A DNA stretch of 64,000 bases from Tieghemostelium lacteum (Eukaryota > Evosea > Eumycetozoa > Dictyosteliales > Raperosteliaceae), in assembly GCA_001606155.1 (NCBI GenBank), contig LODT01000004.1, forward strand, positions 1,302,001 through 1,366,000. The letters are read 5' to 3'. How positions within the stretch are numbered: the stretch's first letter is position 1; each line of letters opens with the position of its first letter. A program made the translations under genes and the position numbers. Under the pieces are notes generated by a model. The model ran no database searches. It was not told the DNA's origin and saw only the letters and a list, made by a program, of their open reading frames with translations. Of the stretch, positions 1-10,838 are shown one piece after another.

Positions 1-1102
1 CTTCTTCTTTAGTCAATGTATAGATTTGATGTTTGGCAATTACAAAGTCTTTTCCAAAAGACTCATAAATTTGCTTATTGGCTCCTACTGAAAACTTATG
101 ACGGTTCCTAATATATGTATAAGTAAATACTGATTGTTTCTCTTGTGGATTTTGTAATTGACCAATGAGTTTAGAGAATACATGAAATCTTTTACCCTTT
201 ACTGGACTCGAAAAGACTTTAATACATTCTTTAATTGATATATCTTTAGATATCAAATCAATATCATTAGAATAGTGTTGAGATGATATTGGATCTTTCT
301 CTCGGAGTTTTTGTGAGAGTAAATCAAATACTTGGTCATTTGCAGAACTCATGATTAACTTTACATCAATTAGTGGTTCAACCAGATTAGAATGTTCATT
401 GAGATAATATAGAATAAATTCATCATTTCCCATGATAACACTTTGTTTAAATATATAATGATGATATTTATCTAAATCAGAAAATAAACAGTCATCTTTA
501 GTAGTACTATACATAAAGAATGAATTGGGGTGTTGATTATGAAGATACTTGAACAATTTTAGGTTTTTCTCTTTAATACATATATATGGTAAATTTGATT
601 TACCTATACTATAGTAACCATCTTTTAACAAATTATCAATAATAGACCATTCATCAATGATTGCCATTTCACAAATGAAATAGTTTAAAGGTACACTGAT
701 ATCGACTTCCAATGACTTTTGAAGATATTTAAAAAGAGATATAATCTTGAATTTCATTTGTTGTAATCTCTCTCTTGGGTATTTCTTGAATGTGTCAGGT
801 AGAAATATATCATATATATTAATAGAATATTCTTCTAAAAGTCTCTGAAGTAACTCTATATCACCATCAAGATAATCAAAGAAATTGAAAACTGATGTCA
901 TTGTAAGATATTCCAAAGACAATAATCTTTCATTTCTTCTTAACTTGTATGCCAATAGATTCCAATGTTTATGTTGTACAATCCACGTTAAACTATTTAT
1001 AAATCTCTCTGGAATTGATTCACCTTTTGCTATAAACTTCTTTATATGAGTCCACAATACTTTATTGTGAAGTAAATATCTAAAATCTATTTCTGCCACC
1101 AT
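1..1102 (-). CDS. Ankyrin-like family protein, 3' part outside window
   Basis: The frame is open from an ATG at 1102 down to base 1, so the gene is cut by the window edge. The protein begins MVAEIDFRYLLHNKVLW and matches the neighbour at 1164-3572 almost residue for residue, with long stretches of nearly identical DNA (for example 230-330 against 2698-2800). Degenerate ankyrin-like units are visible, such as the stretch around KNLKLFKYLHNQHPNSFF. Dictyostelids outside D. discoideum carry large families of such proteins; no function is known to me. Only 61 bases separate its start from the stop of the next copy, as expected for a head-to-tail tandem duplication. The near identity implies recent duplication or gene conversion. 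Confidence 0.75.
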   Translation of the reverse strand, partial: MVAEIDFRYLLHNKVLWTHIKKFIAKGESIPERFINSLTWIVQHKHWNLLAYKLRRNERLLSLEYLTMTSVFNFFDYLDGDIELLQRLLEEYSINIYDIFLPDTFKKYPRERLQQMKFKIISLFKYLQKSLEVDISVPLNYFICEMAIIDEWSIIDNLLKDGYYSIGKSNLPYICIKEKNLKLFKYLHNQHPNSFFMYSTTKDDCLFSDLDKYHHYIFKQSVIMGNDEFILYYLNEHSNLVEPLIDVKLIMSSANDQVFDLLSQKLREKDPISSQHYSNDIDLISKDISIKECIKVFSSPVKGKRFHVFSKLIGQLQNPQEKQSVFTYTYIRNRHKFSVGANKQIYESFGKDFVIAKHQIYTLTKEE

Positions 1103-1163
1103 TCTGAGGATTGTAAAAGTTGAAAACTAAAAAAAAGATAAAAATACAATTTATTTAAAGATG

Positions 1164-3572
1164 TTAATATTTTAAACAACCTCGGAAATATACAAAATCA
1201 GATGTATACAATGATAAAAGGTTTTCATTAATTGGTTGATCAATTGGTATTTTCTGTGGAAATTGATTGGTAAGAAGAGGGATAATATGGTCACTCCAAC
1301 TAATGTAACGAATAAATGGTTTAATTTGACTGATAATATTGTTATCAGACATCCAATTATCACCATAAAATAGACTATAGAGTCCATTAACAACTGTAAA
1401 GTTAGATCTACCATAGACATTCAATTTGGAAATCGATGGATATTGTTTTTCTAAATAAGGTCTCAATGAACTTTTAAAGTTTTTGGAAATGAATTTAGTG
1501 TACTGATAGAAATTCAATACATTGTATTCTAATAATTTCATAGTTTGTACCTTTAAATGAACCTCGTTTTTAAGAATGAGTTTTGTCAAGTTAATTGCAT
1601 TACATAACCCTTTATCTTTCAATGGTTTAAGTAATATTTCAAGAGGTGTATTTTGTGATAATTTAGGACCACGTGGATCCTCGACAAGGTATCGGTATCC
1701 TTCATAATCCAGATCCTCTACACAATCCATTAATATGGTATCATAAAGTGGAACTCCATATTCCTTGCAAATTTCAAAGATAGGTTGTCTAGAGCTATAA
1801 TTTGGACTAATATAGTTATAAAACTTTTTAGATAGACATCTTTGTTCAACTACATTCATCAGATATTCCTTGAATTTTGATGATGTTGAATGTTTCTTTA
1901 TAACTTCTAAGAGATAAGGGTCCATAGTATTAGGTAATATTAAATGTATATTTAAATTTAAACCATTATTTCCAATAAAATCTAAAATCTTTGGATTTTG
2001 AGTAAATGCTATATAGTTAACATAATGGTTTTTATCCATACCTCCAAAATAGTTAAAGAGCATCTTAAATAATGTAACATGACCAAATTTTGCAGAATTC
2101 TCTAAAATCTTACAAACTTCATATCCTTTATAATTTGGATCTATTAAATCATTAAATGATTTAAATCCATTAGAAATTAGATAGGATGTGTGTCTTAGGT
2201 TACCTTGTTTGAGAAGGAATGTGAAATCTACATCAGATCTTAACATTGACAATACCAAAGCTGTAATGGTGTTATTCTTTCTTCTACAAGCAGCAACAAT
2301 AAAACCTTGGGATTTCTTTAAATTCTCAGTTATATAACTACTGTGTTTCTTTTTCAATTCGTCTCTTAGCATGGTTTCAACTATCATTTTCTTTGAATAT
2401 ATAACTGAATTCACTAGAGATATTCTTCTAGGCCAGTGTTTACCACCATAGAACATTTCCAATTCCTCTTTAGTCAAATCACTGATTTGGGATTTGGAAA
2501 TGAAAAATTCTTTTCCTAAAGCTTCATAAATTTGCTTATTGGCACTAACAGTAAACGTATGGCCATAGGTGTCAGCAATGCCAAGACTGGCTTGTGTAAT
2601 ATATGGACTTTGTAATTGGCCAATGAGTTTAGAGAATACCTGAGCCCTTCTACCTTCAATTAACTTATTGGATGCTTGAAAGATTTTAATACATTCTGTA
2701 ATTGATATATCTTTAGATATCAAATCAATATCATTAGAATAGTGTTGAGATGATATTGGATCTTTCTCTCGGAGTTTTTGTGAGAGTAAATCAAAGATCT
2801 GGTCATTTGCAGAATTCATGATTAACTTTACATCAATTAGCGGTTCTTTAGAGTGTTCATTGAGATAATATAGAATAAATTCATCATTTCCCATGATAAC
2901 ACTTTGTTCAAATACATGGTGATGATATTTAACTAAATCAGATAATAAATAATTATCTTTAGTAATACTATACATAAAGAATGAATTGGGGTGTTGATTA
3001 TGAAGATACTTGAACAACTTTAGGTTTTTCTCTTTAATACATATATATGGTAAATTTGATTTACCTATACTATAGTAACCATCTTTTAACAAATTATCAA
3101 TAATAGACCATTCATCAATGATTGCCATTTCACAAATGAAATAGTTTAAAGGTACACTGATATCGATTCCCAATGACTTTTGAAGATATTTAAAAAGAGA
3201 TATAATCTTGAATTTCATTTGTTGTAATCTCTCTCTTGGGTATATCTTGAAGGTATCAGCTTGAAATAAAGTATCCAGGAACGAATCACCAATAGAATAT
3301 TCTTCTAAAAGTTTCTGAAGTAACTCTATATCACCATCAAGATAATCAAAGAAATTGAAAAGAGGTGTCATTTGAAAGTTATCTACACACACTAATCTTT
3401 CATTTCTTCTTAACTTGTATGCCAATAGATTCCAATGTTTATGTTGTACAATCCATGATAAACTATTTATAAATCTCTCTGGAATTGATTCATCAGTTCC
3501 TATAAACTTCTTTATATTTCCCCACAATACTTTATTGTGAAGTAAATATCTAAAATCTAAATCTGTCATCAT
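1164..3572 (-). CDS. Ankyrin-like repeat family protein (802 aa)
   Basis: This is a single long open frame with a double ATG start at 3572 and no signal peptide or membrane segment. The N-terminus (FRYLLHNKVLW, then a conserved HKHWNLLAYKLRR block) is the family hallmark, shared with the copy at 1-1102 and the distant relative at 49714-52170. The rest is about 700 residues of helical units resembling degenerate ankyrin repeats, for example near SAKFGHVTLFKMLFNYFGG. Ankyrin-type repeats bind proteins, so a scaffold or adaptor role is possible, but nothing shows the partner. The gene sits in a tandem array with an intact upstream copy and a decayed tail of a third copy at 3655-3930. The family assignment is strong; ankyrin is an inference from the pattern. 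Confidence 0.75.
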   Translation of the reverse strand: MMTDLDFRYLLHNKVLWGNIKKFIGTDESIPERFINSLSWIVQHKHWNLLAYKLRRNERLVCVDNFQMTPLFNFFDYLDGDIELLQKLLEEYSIGDSFLDTLFQADTFKIYPRERLQQMKFKIISLFKYLQKSLGIDISVPLNYFICEMAIIDEWSIIDNLLKDGYYSIGKSNLPYICIKEKNLKLFKYLHNQHPNSFFMYSITKDNYLLSDLVKYHHHVFEQSVIMGNDEFILYYLNEHSKEPLIDVKLIMNSANDQIFDLLSQKLREKDPISSQHYSNDIDLISKDISITECIKIFQASNKLIEGRRAQVFSKLIGQLQSPYITQASLGIADTYGHTFTVSANKQIYEALGKEFFISKSQISDLTKEELEMFYGGKHWPRRISLVNSVIYSKKMIVETMLRDELKKKHSSYITENLKKSQGFIVAACRRKNNTITALVLSMLRSDVDFTFLLKQGNLRHTSYLISNGFKSFNDLIDPNYKGYEVCKILENSAKFGHVTLFKMLFNYFGGMDKNHYVNYIAFTQNPKILDFIGNNGLNLNIHLILPNTMDPYLLEVIKKHSTSSKFKEYLMNVVEQRCLSKKFYNYISPNYSSRQPIFEICKEYGVPLYDTILMDCVEDLDYEGYRYLVEDPRGPKLSQNTPLEILLKPLKDKGLCNAINLTKLILKNEVHLKVQTMKLLEYNVLNFYQYTKFISKNFKSSLRPYLEKQYPSISKLNVYGRSNFTVVNGLYSLFYGDNWMSDNNIISQIKPFIRYISWSDHIIPLLTNQFPQKIPIDQPINENLLSLYTSDFVYFRGCLKY

Positions 3573-3654
3573 AGATCAAATATAAATAAACCCAAAAAAG
3601 TTAGGAACCAAATAAAAAAAAACCAAATTAATAAAAAAAACAAGTTCATATTTT

Positions 3655-3930
3655 TAAACTACTCTAAAATATACAACAGAATTTGTATAATGATATTATA
3701 TTTTCTTGGATTAGTGGAGTAATCGTTACTTTGTATGGAAATTCATTGGTTCAGAAGAGAGATAATTCTGTCACACCAATAATGATAAGCAGCAAATGGA
3801 TTAATTTTACAGAGCACTGTTTTATCAGAAATCCAATCATCACCATACAATAGACTATAGAGTCTATTAACTACTTTAAAATCATGTTGTCTGGGAATAT
3901 AAGATATTCTAGTAGTATATCCTTTTTTAT
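3655..3930 (-). pseudogene. Relic of a third ankyrin-like copy (C-terminal tail only)
   Basis: Reading the minus strand, this stretch matches the last 85 or so residues of the 1164-3572 gene: VVNRLYSLLYGDDWIS here against VVNGLYSLFYGDNWMS there, then the IKPF/INPF and LYTSDFVYF-like tail. The frame is interrupted by stops and shifts, and nothing upstream continues it. It shows that the tandem array once had at least three members and that this one has decayed. Confidence 0.65.
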
Positions 3931-3968
3931 AATTTTTGTTTTTTTATACATCAATTGATGGATTGAAT

Positions 3969-6900
3969 TTATCTATTAATAAATATACTTTCACATAAAA
4001 GTCTAGTAGCATTTAAATCCAGTTTTCTTACAATGAAATGTAATTTTTTCCAATTGTGTTTGAGTAACTGTTCAATCTTGGATATTTGTTCTTTATCAAT
4101 TGGAATTTGTTTCCTTGGTGATTCTAAAACATCATTTTGTATACTACTAACTTGTTGAGGACTATCAGATATTTGGTATATATAAGAACTTCTATCCATA
4201 TATGCATTCTTTTTAATTGCATCCATTATATCTCTACCCAATAGAGTTGTTAAATTTGCAGGTTTAGTATTTATAATGGTTTTTTGTAAGTTGGAATTCT
4301 GTTGATCTGTAACTTGACATTCAATAAAACCATGTAATTGTAAATCTCCTAATACCAATTCCTCACAATCACATTTACTTAAATCACCATTACATTTCTT
4401 ACATCTATATTTATGATCAATCATATTTATAACATTAGTAAATATATTATATAAATAATGTAAATGAGAATACATACGTATAACTAAATTCGATAGATCT
4501 TATAGAATGAAAATCTGAAATTACTTTGTAGAAATGTTGTGGTGAGGATATAGTTATATCAGAGAGTTGTTTAAGTTTTTCAGTTTGACTTGATATCAGA
4601 CCCAATTCAATTTTAGCACTATCAGAATCCACAACAAAATATGAGTTTTTACTGTACTCTAACGTGATTAGTGGTTTAGATGTTGGTTGGAATAGTAATG
4701 GTTTAAATAATGGATCTAAAGTACTGTTTACATAGTTGAGATACTGTAAATGATAAAAATCAATTACACATCCAAAATCTATACCAAAATAGTAGTTATC
4801 AACTATAATAATTATAGGTTGAATTGAGGTATCTGATCTTAATGATACCTTCTTTTTGGTGTAACTTGGATCTATACACATTAATAATAGATAGAATATA
4901 CCCTTGATTGATATTATCGATTTGGAATATACCAATACCTTTACAGATAAGGTTCTTTCCATGTTATTATAGTGATCTTCCTGTACCTCACCTTCTTTAT
5001 ATAACTGACCTATTGTAACTCTATCATGAATATTTTCAATTCTGTATTGTAGTGAAGTAGATTCCAACTGTTGATAGAGTTTATAATTAATTTCAATTAT
5101 TGGCATTTCAGGTCTTATCGAATCATCAGTATCTATAACCATACTATCTTCAAAATTAACTGGTTTGATATCAACTCGCTTTACCATAGATATTATACTT
5201 AGACGAAATTCAATGGAATCGTCAAGTGTAGCTACTGATGTTGCATGACTTATATGATAATAATCCATAAACTGCAAAACTGGATAGAAATGCTTGAAAA
5301 ATGGTGTAGTCTTTACAGTTACTAGTGGCAAAGAAGGGTCGTTAATTAAAATCCCTTTAAGTACCAATAACTGATCAGTTTCAATGGTTTTACTAATCAA
5401 TTGAATAATTAGATTATTGTCAAGTCCCAAATGATCAATAGGAGTCAACACAAGTTTACTGCTATCAAGCACAGGGTATTGACTATCACTAGGTTGTCTA
5501 TATTGAAGGGATATCAAATCACAGTCCATTATTGAAAATTTCATATAATTTATCGATTGAAAGTGATTGGTTTGGTCCAAATACTCCTCTTTGACAAACA
5601 TGTAGTTATTAATACGCCAAATCTTGTAGAGATGGTGTTGATTGAGATCACTTATAAATGCATCAAAACTACCAGAGTCATCTTGTAATATAACCCTACC
5701 ATATTCTGATCTCTGTGTAGTGATTTGAAGTTTACCTACAACACAACTAACTGAAAATCCATTAAATGTCAATAATTTACTGACACATACCAGTTTGGGA
5801 ATAACACGTTTCTCTTGAAGATGGGAACTGCTACCTGATGGATAAATGTGATGGTTACAATTCAGTATACAATTAGTGTCATGAGAGAGTATATGATCAT
5901 ATCTATCATAATAGTCCTCTTTGATTACTAATCTGTGTATATTAAATAGTCTACCAATATGTTGATAGAGGGGTATAGAATGATTGGAGAATGGTACTTG
6001 GAATGACTTAAATGTTGGAAAATCCAAATGAAATCGTTTCTGAAGTCTTTTTAGAATCTTTGAGAGATAGTAACTATCAGAGATAGAATATTCACTCCAC
6101 AATTTAGAGTAATCGTATTTGTAGTCATCTTCAACCATTAGAGTATCTTCTTGAACCAGTGGTCTGAATCTATTTAAAATTCTATTATCAAATGATATTA
6201 TAGTCACTGAACTATACTGACACATGCCAAATCCAATCAACTGATTATTTTCATAGATACTGTGAACATTCTCTAATTTCACTGTATTTCCATATCTTAA
6301 TCCCCTACCTCTGTACAAATAGCTCTTGTAATGTGACAAAAACAATAAACCACTACCTTCAATCTCTATAGTAGCTGTATGTTGATCAAGTTCAGATGTA
6401 ATCTTACACTGATAGTTTACAGTCTTTCCCAACAGACTTTGACTACTAGCTGACCCATTAGAATTCTGTGGATGAACTACACATGGAAACTCCTTTTCCT
6501 TCGACTCAATTCTAAATATCTTTGAATTGGTCATAGTTATCAAAATGGACTTGGTTTGAGGAGTACCTTGAAAAAAGTGACCAACCAGCAAATTATTCAT
6601 TAGATAATAGTTACCAACACGAATAAATTCAAAATACCTTAGAGTATCTCTGAAAAATATTACATTAATATATGGTGATTGGTCAAGATCATGTGCCAGT
6701 TGAATAAAAAAGAAGGTATCCAATTCTGAGTCTTTAGTTCTCAAGAATTTAGAGTGTATAATTGCTGATTTTGATTTTATAAAACCACCTATTGATACTA
6801 GCTTATTACTGCTGTTGTTGTTATTGTTGTTGTTATTGGTGGAATGGGTATCTGGATTGAGATCAAGGATCTCTTGTATTGGTGTTTGGTGTTCCATTTG

Positions 6901-7803
6901 TAGTAGGAATGAATCTATATCCGTTTTGGGTTGATGGTTTTTAACAATTCTTTTGATGCATTCATAGTAGTGTTGTGAATCTCTAAATAGTGAATAGAGT
7001 TTTTTAACTTCGAGATAGTTGAGTTGTTCAATTTGAAGAAGAGAATGTGAAAATCTTGATAAAAGATTACTACTATCTTTAAGATTAATATTTTCTTCAT
7101 CTTCAACGGTATCGGGACATATTACATTGAAATAAGGTACAAAGACTATAGAATCCATATAGTGAATTGGTACATCTGATTGCTGATCAAATTGAACTAT
7201 AATCTCACCAGTATTATCTTTTAGTGTCAAAATATGGCACTTGTTTTCCTCTTTGAGATTAGTTAGTTTTCCAACCAACAATCTCAATAGCTTTCTATCA
7301 TCTTTTACCGAACTGATAGATGTCAAATTTATATCTCTATCCAATAGAGAATAGATTGGTTTCAGTCTAGTCTTTATAGGAAACAGTATGGATTTATCGT
7401 TATTATTTATAATTTGAAATGGCGAGTAATCATCCTCTTTTCCTCCATCACCATTACTCTCACTACTGTTCTTTAATTGACTTGGCTTCTGAGATCTTTG
7501 AGTATAATCAAAATGTTCTTGATCTTTAATAAACTGTTGATTACCAATCAACAGTTTAAATAGTACAAATACACTCTGATAGATATCCTGTCTACTTGTA
7601 ACCAATGTCTCCTCCGAAAGATGTTCAACCATGGAATCAGTTACATGTAATAACCAAAGTCTTTCACCAACATTGAATCTAGAAAGAATACCATTTAATG
7701 CAACATCAAACTTTTCATGATTAACTACATTCTCTAAATTATAATACAAATGAAATTTTAAAAATTCATTTATATCTCTTAGGTACTCGTCATGTTTGTT
7801 CAT
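3969..7803 (-). CDS. CTC1-like OB-fold protein (putative CST telomere subunit), two exons
   Basis: Exons 4478-7803 and 3969-4404 join across a 73-nt intron with a GTATGT donor, a TACTAAT branch-like site and an AG acceptor. The splice preserves frame and creates the junction YTCKKCNGDLSKCDC, so the downstream open frame is its last exon. The protein is about 1253 residues. Start 7803 is preferred over an in-frame ATG 156 bases upstream because that extension is T-rich low-complexity sequence. Several stretches look like OB-fold strands, such as GRVILQDDSGSFDAFI and TATIEIEGSGLLFL, followed by a GNTVKLENVHSI segment. OB-fold series, length near human CTC1 (1217 aa) and a C-terminal Cys cluster (CxxC...CxC) suggest CTC1, which with STN1 and TEN1 binds telomeric single strands and recruits polymerase alpha-primase. 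This rests on architecture, not on a firm motif; another OB-fold protein remains possible. Confidence 0.5.
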
Positions 7804-8521
7804 TGCACATTGAAAATGAATAATGTTTTTTTTTTTGAACAAAAATGTAAAACATAGAATGATCAATATAAAAAAAAAAGAGCGGGAACACATTAAACAG
7901 AAGTCATTGATTATTTTAACATTAAAATTATTATAATTTTTATTTATTTGAAATTTCATATTCTCTTAAATAACAATTACTAATAAACTAGAAATTTTTA
8001 ATAGAATATAGTTAGTATTACAATTTAGTTTTATAGTTTAGTTTTAAAAGAGTTTTTTTTGAATTTAAAGAGATCAGAAATGTCTTTGTGAAAGAGGTTG
8101 TAATCAAGTTGTAGTTCAGAAACACAGATCAAATAAAAAGGTCATCATTGAATCATTTAAATATCAAAAAAACTCTTGTGGATTGAAATATTTACATTTA
8201 TGCTATAAAACTATCGTCAATAATATATTTTAAAATAAAAAAAAAAATATCAACTTTTGATTAAAAAATATGATTGGTTTTTCAGTATAAACTGAATTTT
8301 ACATAAATGAATCAAAATTATGTAAAAAAATAAATATTGTTTGTATTTACAAAAAATAAATTAAAAATAAATTATGTATATTTGTTTTGGAAATTTTAAG
8401 AATACAAATTTGAATAAATTAAATTATTTATTTATTACATTGATACATTATTTTTTTTTGAATTTTTGAATTTGGATGATTTGTTAATTACAACAGGAGT
8501 AGATGTAAACTAAGAGATAGT
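7804..8521. other. Intergenic, very AT-rich
   Basis: This gap lies between the 5' end of the CTC1-like gene and the 3' end of limE. It contains oligo-A and oligo-T runs typical of dictyostelid upstream DNA. I see no coding-like stretch, tRNA or repeat. The part next to 7803 presumably holds the CTC1-like promoter. Confidence 0.6.
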
Positions 8522-9250
8522 TTATTGTTCTTCGTATTGTTGTTCTTCGTATTGTTGTTCTTCATATTGTTGTTCTTCATATTGTTGTTCTTCATATTGT
8601 TGTTCTTGTTGTTCATATTGTTGTTCTTCTTGTTGTTCATATTGTTGCTCTTCTTGTTGTTCATATTGTTGTTCTTGTTGTTCATATTGTTGATCGTATT
8701 GAGTACCAACAGATTGAGCACCTGGAGTAGCACCAAAGACAGCAATTTGTGGTTTACCACCAGTACCTTTTTGTACACCACGAGCACCTTCAGCAACCTT
8801 CTTTGGTGCAGTAAGAGCATTCTTGGTGGCCATTGAGTCCAAACCAACATTTGGTTTGTCACCAGAACCTTTTTGGGCATTACCTAAACCTTCAGCGGAT
8901 TTCTTTGGTGCATTCAAAGCATTCTTAATGGCAACTGAGTCAGTGACAGCAGTGGCAGTTTGTTTTGGAGTGTGTACAGCACAATAGATTTTACCTTCAA
9001 GACCTTTGAAGTTTTTAACATTCAAGGTAACATTACAAACAGAGCCTATTAAATTTTAATTTTTTAAATTTGGAGAGTTTTTTAATCATATATTAGATAC
9101 ATTTACATCTTTCATATTTTCATTTTTGAGGTTATTTTATGAAAACTTACATTTGAAACAACCCTTGTGATAGGATTTGTCTAAGGCAACAATGGATTCT
9201 AATGGGTAGGCAGTTTTAGCACAAACAGCACATTTATTTGAAGCAGACAT
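8522..9250 (-). CDS. limE: LIM domain protein LimE, two exons
   Basis: Exons 9151-9250 and 8522-9045 join across a 105-nt intron (GTAAGT donor, AATAG acceptor) and give a 207-residue protein. The intron falls inside the LIM domain at Cys34. The single LIM domain has zinc ligands at C7, C10, H28, C31, C34, C37, C55 and H58. Two copies of a LKNAL/TKNAL-APKK motif follow, then a C-terminal coil of about 50 residues built from E/Q/Y repeats. This order, LIM then coil, and the length agree with Dictyostelium LimE, an F-actin-associated protein of the cell cortex; its LIM part without the coil is a widely used actin marker. Identification is from family knowledge and looks firm. Confidence 0.9.
8525..8698. 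repeat. Tandem 12-15 bp repeat encoding the E/Q/Y coil of LimE
   Basis: A short unit containing TATTGTTGTTCTTC recurs about a dozen times within the limE 3' end. On the minus strand it encodes repeated QYEEQ/QYEQQ. Such repeats change length by replication slippage, so the coil length may vary between strains. Confidence 0.8.
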
Positions 9251-9864
9251 TGTATATATATAAGGTTTTGAAAAAAGGTAATCTAAAGTTTAAAAGTAAG
9301 ATAATATCAAAAAATAAAAAAAAAAAAAGATTTCATTTTTTTTTGAAAATGGATGGATATTTTAATAAACCAAATTACCCACCCACTTAAACCCATTTTT
9401 TTTTATTATGAAATTTTATTATGAATTGAGATCGTTGTCGATTTCATTATTATTCATTTTTTTTAATTTATTTGAAATAATGGTTATTTAATAGTTCCAC
9501 ATTTTATCATTAAAATATCTCTTGTAGATATTAATATATATATCTCAAAATAACCCTTCTATTTTGCAATTTGTTTATTATTATTTGTTTACTTTAATGA
9601 ATGAGGATAATATGATCATCAACATCAATCAAATTCATATTCATCTCTTATTAATTTAGTTTATGTGACCTGTTTAGTTATATTCAAAAACATCTTAAAC
9701 AATAGATATCTCCATTTGAGTTATGACTTGTAATTAACTCTAGCAAACCAATAACTAATAAAGTTCATTTTGAGTAAAAACGAGACTTTGGATCAAAAGA
9801 AATAAAAAATTTTTTTTTTTTGTGTTTTTCATATTTTATTTGATTGTTACAGATAACTTGAAAA
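9251..9864. other. Divergent intergenic region limE / mrpl22
   Basis: Both flanking genes start here and run away from each other, so this 614-bp AT-rich gap must contain both promoters. It shows oligo-T and oligo-A runs near each start codon but no motif I can name and no coding-like stretch. Confidence 0.6.
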
Positions 9865-10647
9865 ATGATGATGAATAACGTATTTAGGAATATCAAACAA
9901 GTTAATAGCATATACAAAGTACAAAATGTCAATTTATATAAGAATATACAATCAATGAGTTTTGGAAACTCATTAAATAAGAATATAATACTATCACAGA
10001 AGAACAATAACAGTATCGATAATAGACAAAATATATATAGCAACAGTAACAATAGTTTAGGACAATTATACTATTCTACACAAACCATACCAAATACATT
10101 AAAACAAAGTTCAACTAGTAGTAACATTTTTGCACAATCTGTAGAGGATCTAAATAAACAAACTGATAGCACAATTAAAAGTCCAAAGAAACAGAATGCC
10201 ACCACCAAAGGAGGTGAGAAAACAGTTAGAGTAAAATTGAGTAATCTCGGTTACTCAGAGTATAAATTAACAGCTCTATTCAGAGCTATTACAGGCCTAT
10301 CATACAAAGAAGCCATTGCACAATTGACATTTTGTAAATTGGGACCAGCTAGAAAGATCAAGGGTTTGGTCACACAAGCACGTTATGTTGCAGAGTATCA
10401 ATATGACATGAATCCAGATCGTCTAGTTGTCGAACAAATTTGGACTGGTAGATCATATTATAGAAAGAGTGTAAATTACAGAGCTAGAGGTAGCGCATCA
10501 GTTCAACGTAAACCATTTTGCCATATCACTGTTCAGTTACGTGAAGTTCCACCTGTGGAAAATGAAAAGAAATTAGGTAAATTCGGTAAAACTCATAAAA
10601 CTCATGCTAAATATGATGGTACTTTTGTTTACAATAAACAATATTAA
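9865..10647 (+). CDS. mrpl22: Mitochondrial large-subunit ribosomal protein uL22m
   Basis: The 260-residue product has an Asn/Ser-rich leader of about 100 residues with basic positions and few acidic ones, compatible with mitochondrial import. The uL22 fold follows at roughly residues 110-235: the YSEYKLTALFRAITGLSYKEA block, an AxxQLTF-like helix start, and the extended hairpin segment RARGSASVQRKPFCHITVQL. L22 binds 23S-type rRNA domains and lines the exit tunnel of the mitoribosome. The start is one of three consecutive in-frame Met codons. No intron is evident. Confidence 0.85.
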   Translation: MMMNNVFRNIKQVNSIYKVQNVNLYKNIQSMSFGNSLNKNIILSQKNNNSIDNRQNIYSNSNNSLGQLYYSTQTIPNTLKQSSTSSNIFAQSVEDLNKQTDSTIKSPKKQNATTKGGEKTVRVKLSNLGYSEYKLTALFRAITGLSYKEAIAQLTFCKLGPARKIKGLVTQARYVAEYQYDMNPDRLVVEQIWTGRSYYRKSVNYRARGSASVQRKPFCHITVQLREVPPVENEKKLGKFGKTHKTHAKYDGTFVYNKQY

Positions 10648-10838
10648 TAAACTTTAAATCAATATTAAAAAACCATTCCAAAAACAACAACACATGTTAC
10701 ACACATTTATAATCTTTATCATTTATATATAAGTAAATCTCGTGATCAATTTTTAAAATTTTTTATTTTAATGTTATTTTGTCGATTGGTCCAATTATAA
10801 TACAAATACATACATTAATATTAGAATTTTAATAATAA

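Noticed and set aside
8525-8836. Plus-strand Leu/Phe-rich open frame opposite limE
   Set aside because: It is the antisense of the E/Q/Y repeat and LimE body, and the LIM domain plus intron on the minus strand explain the DNA.
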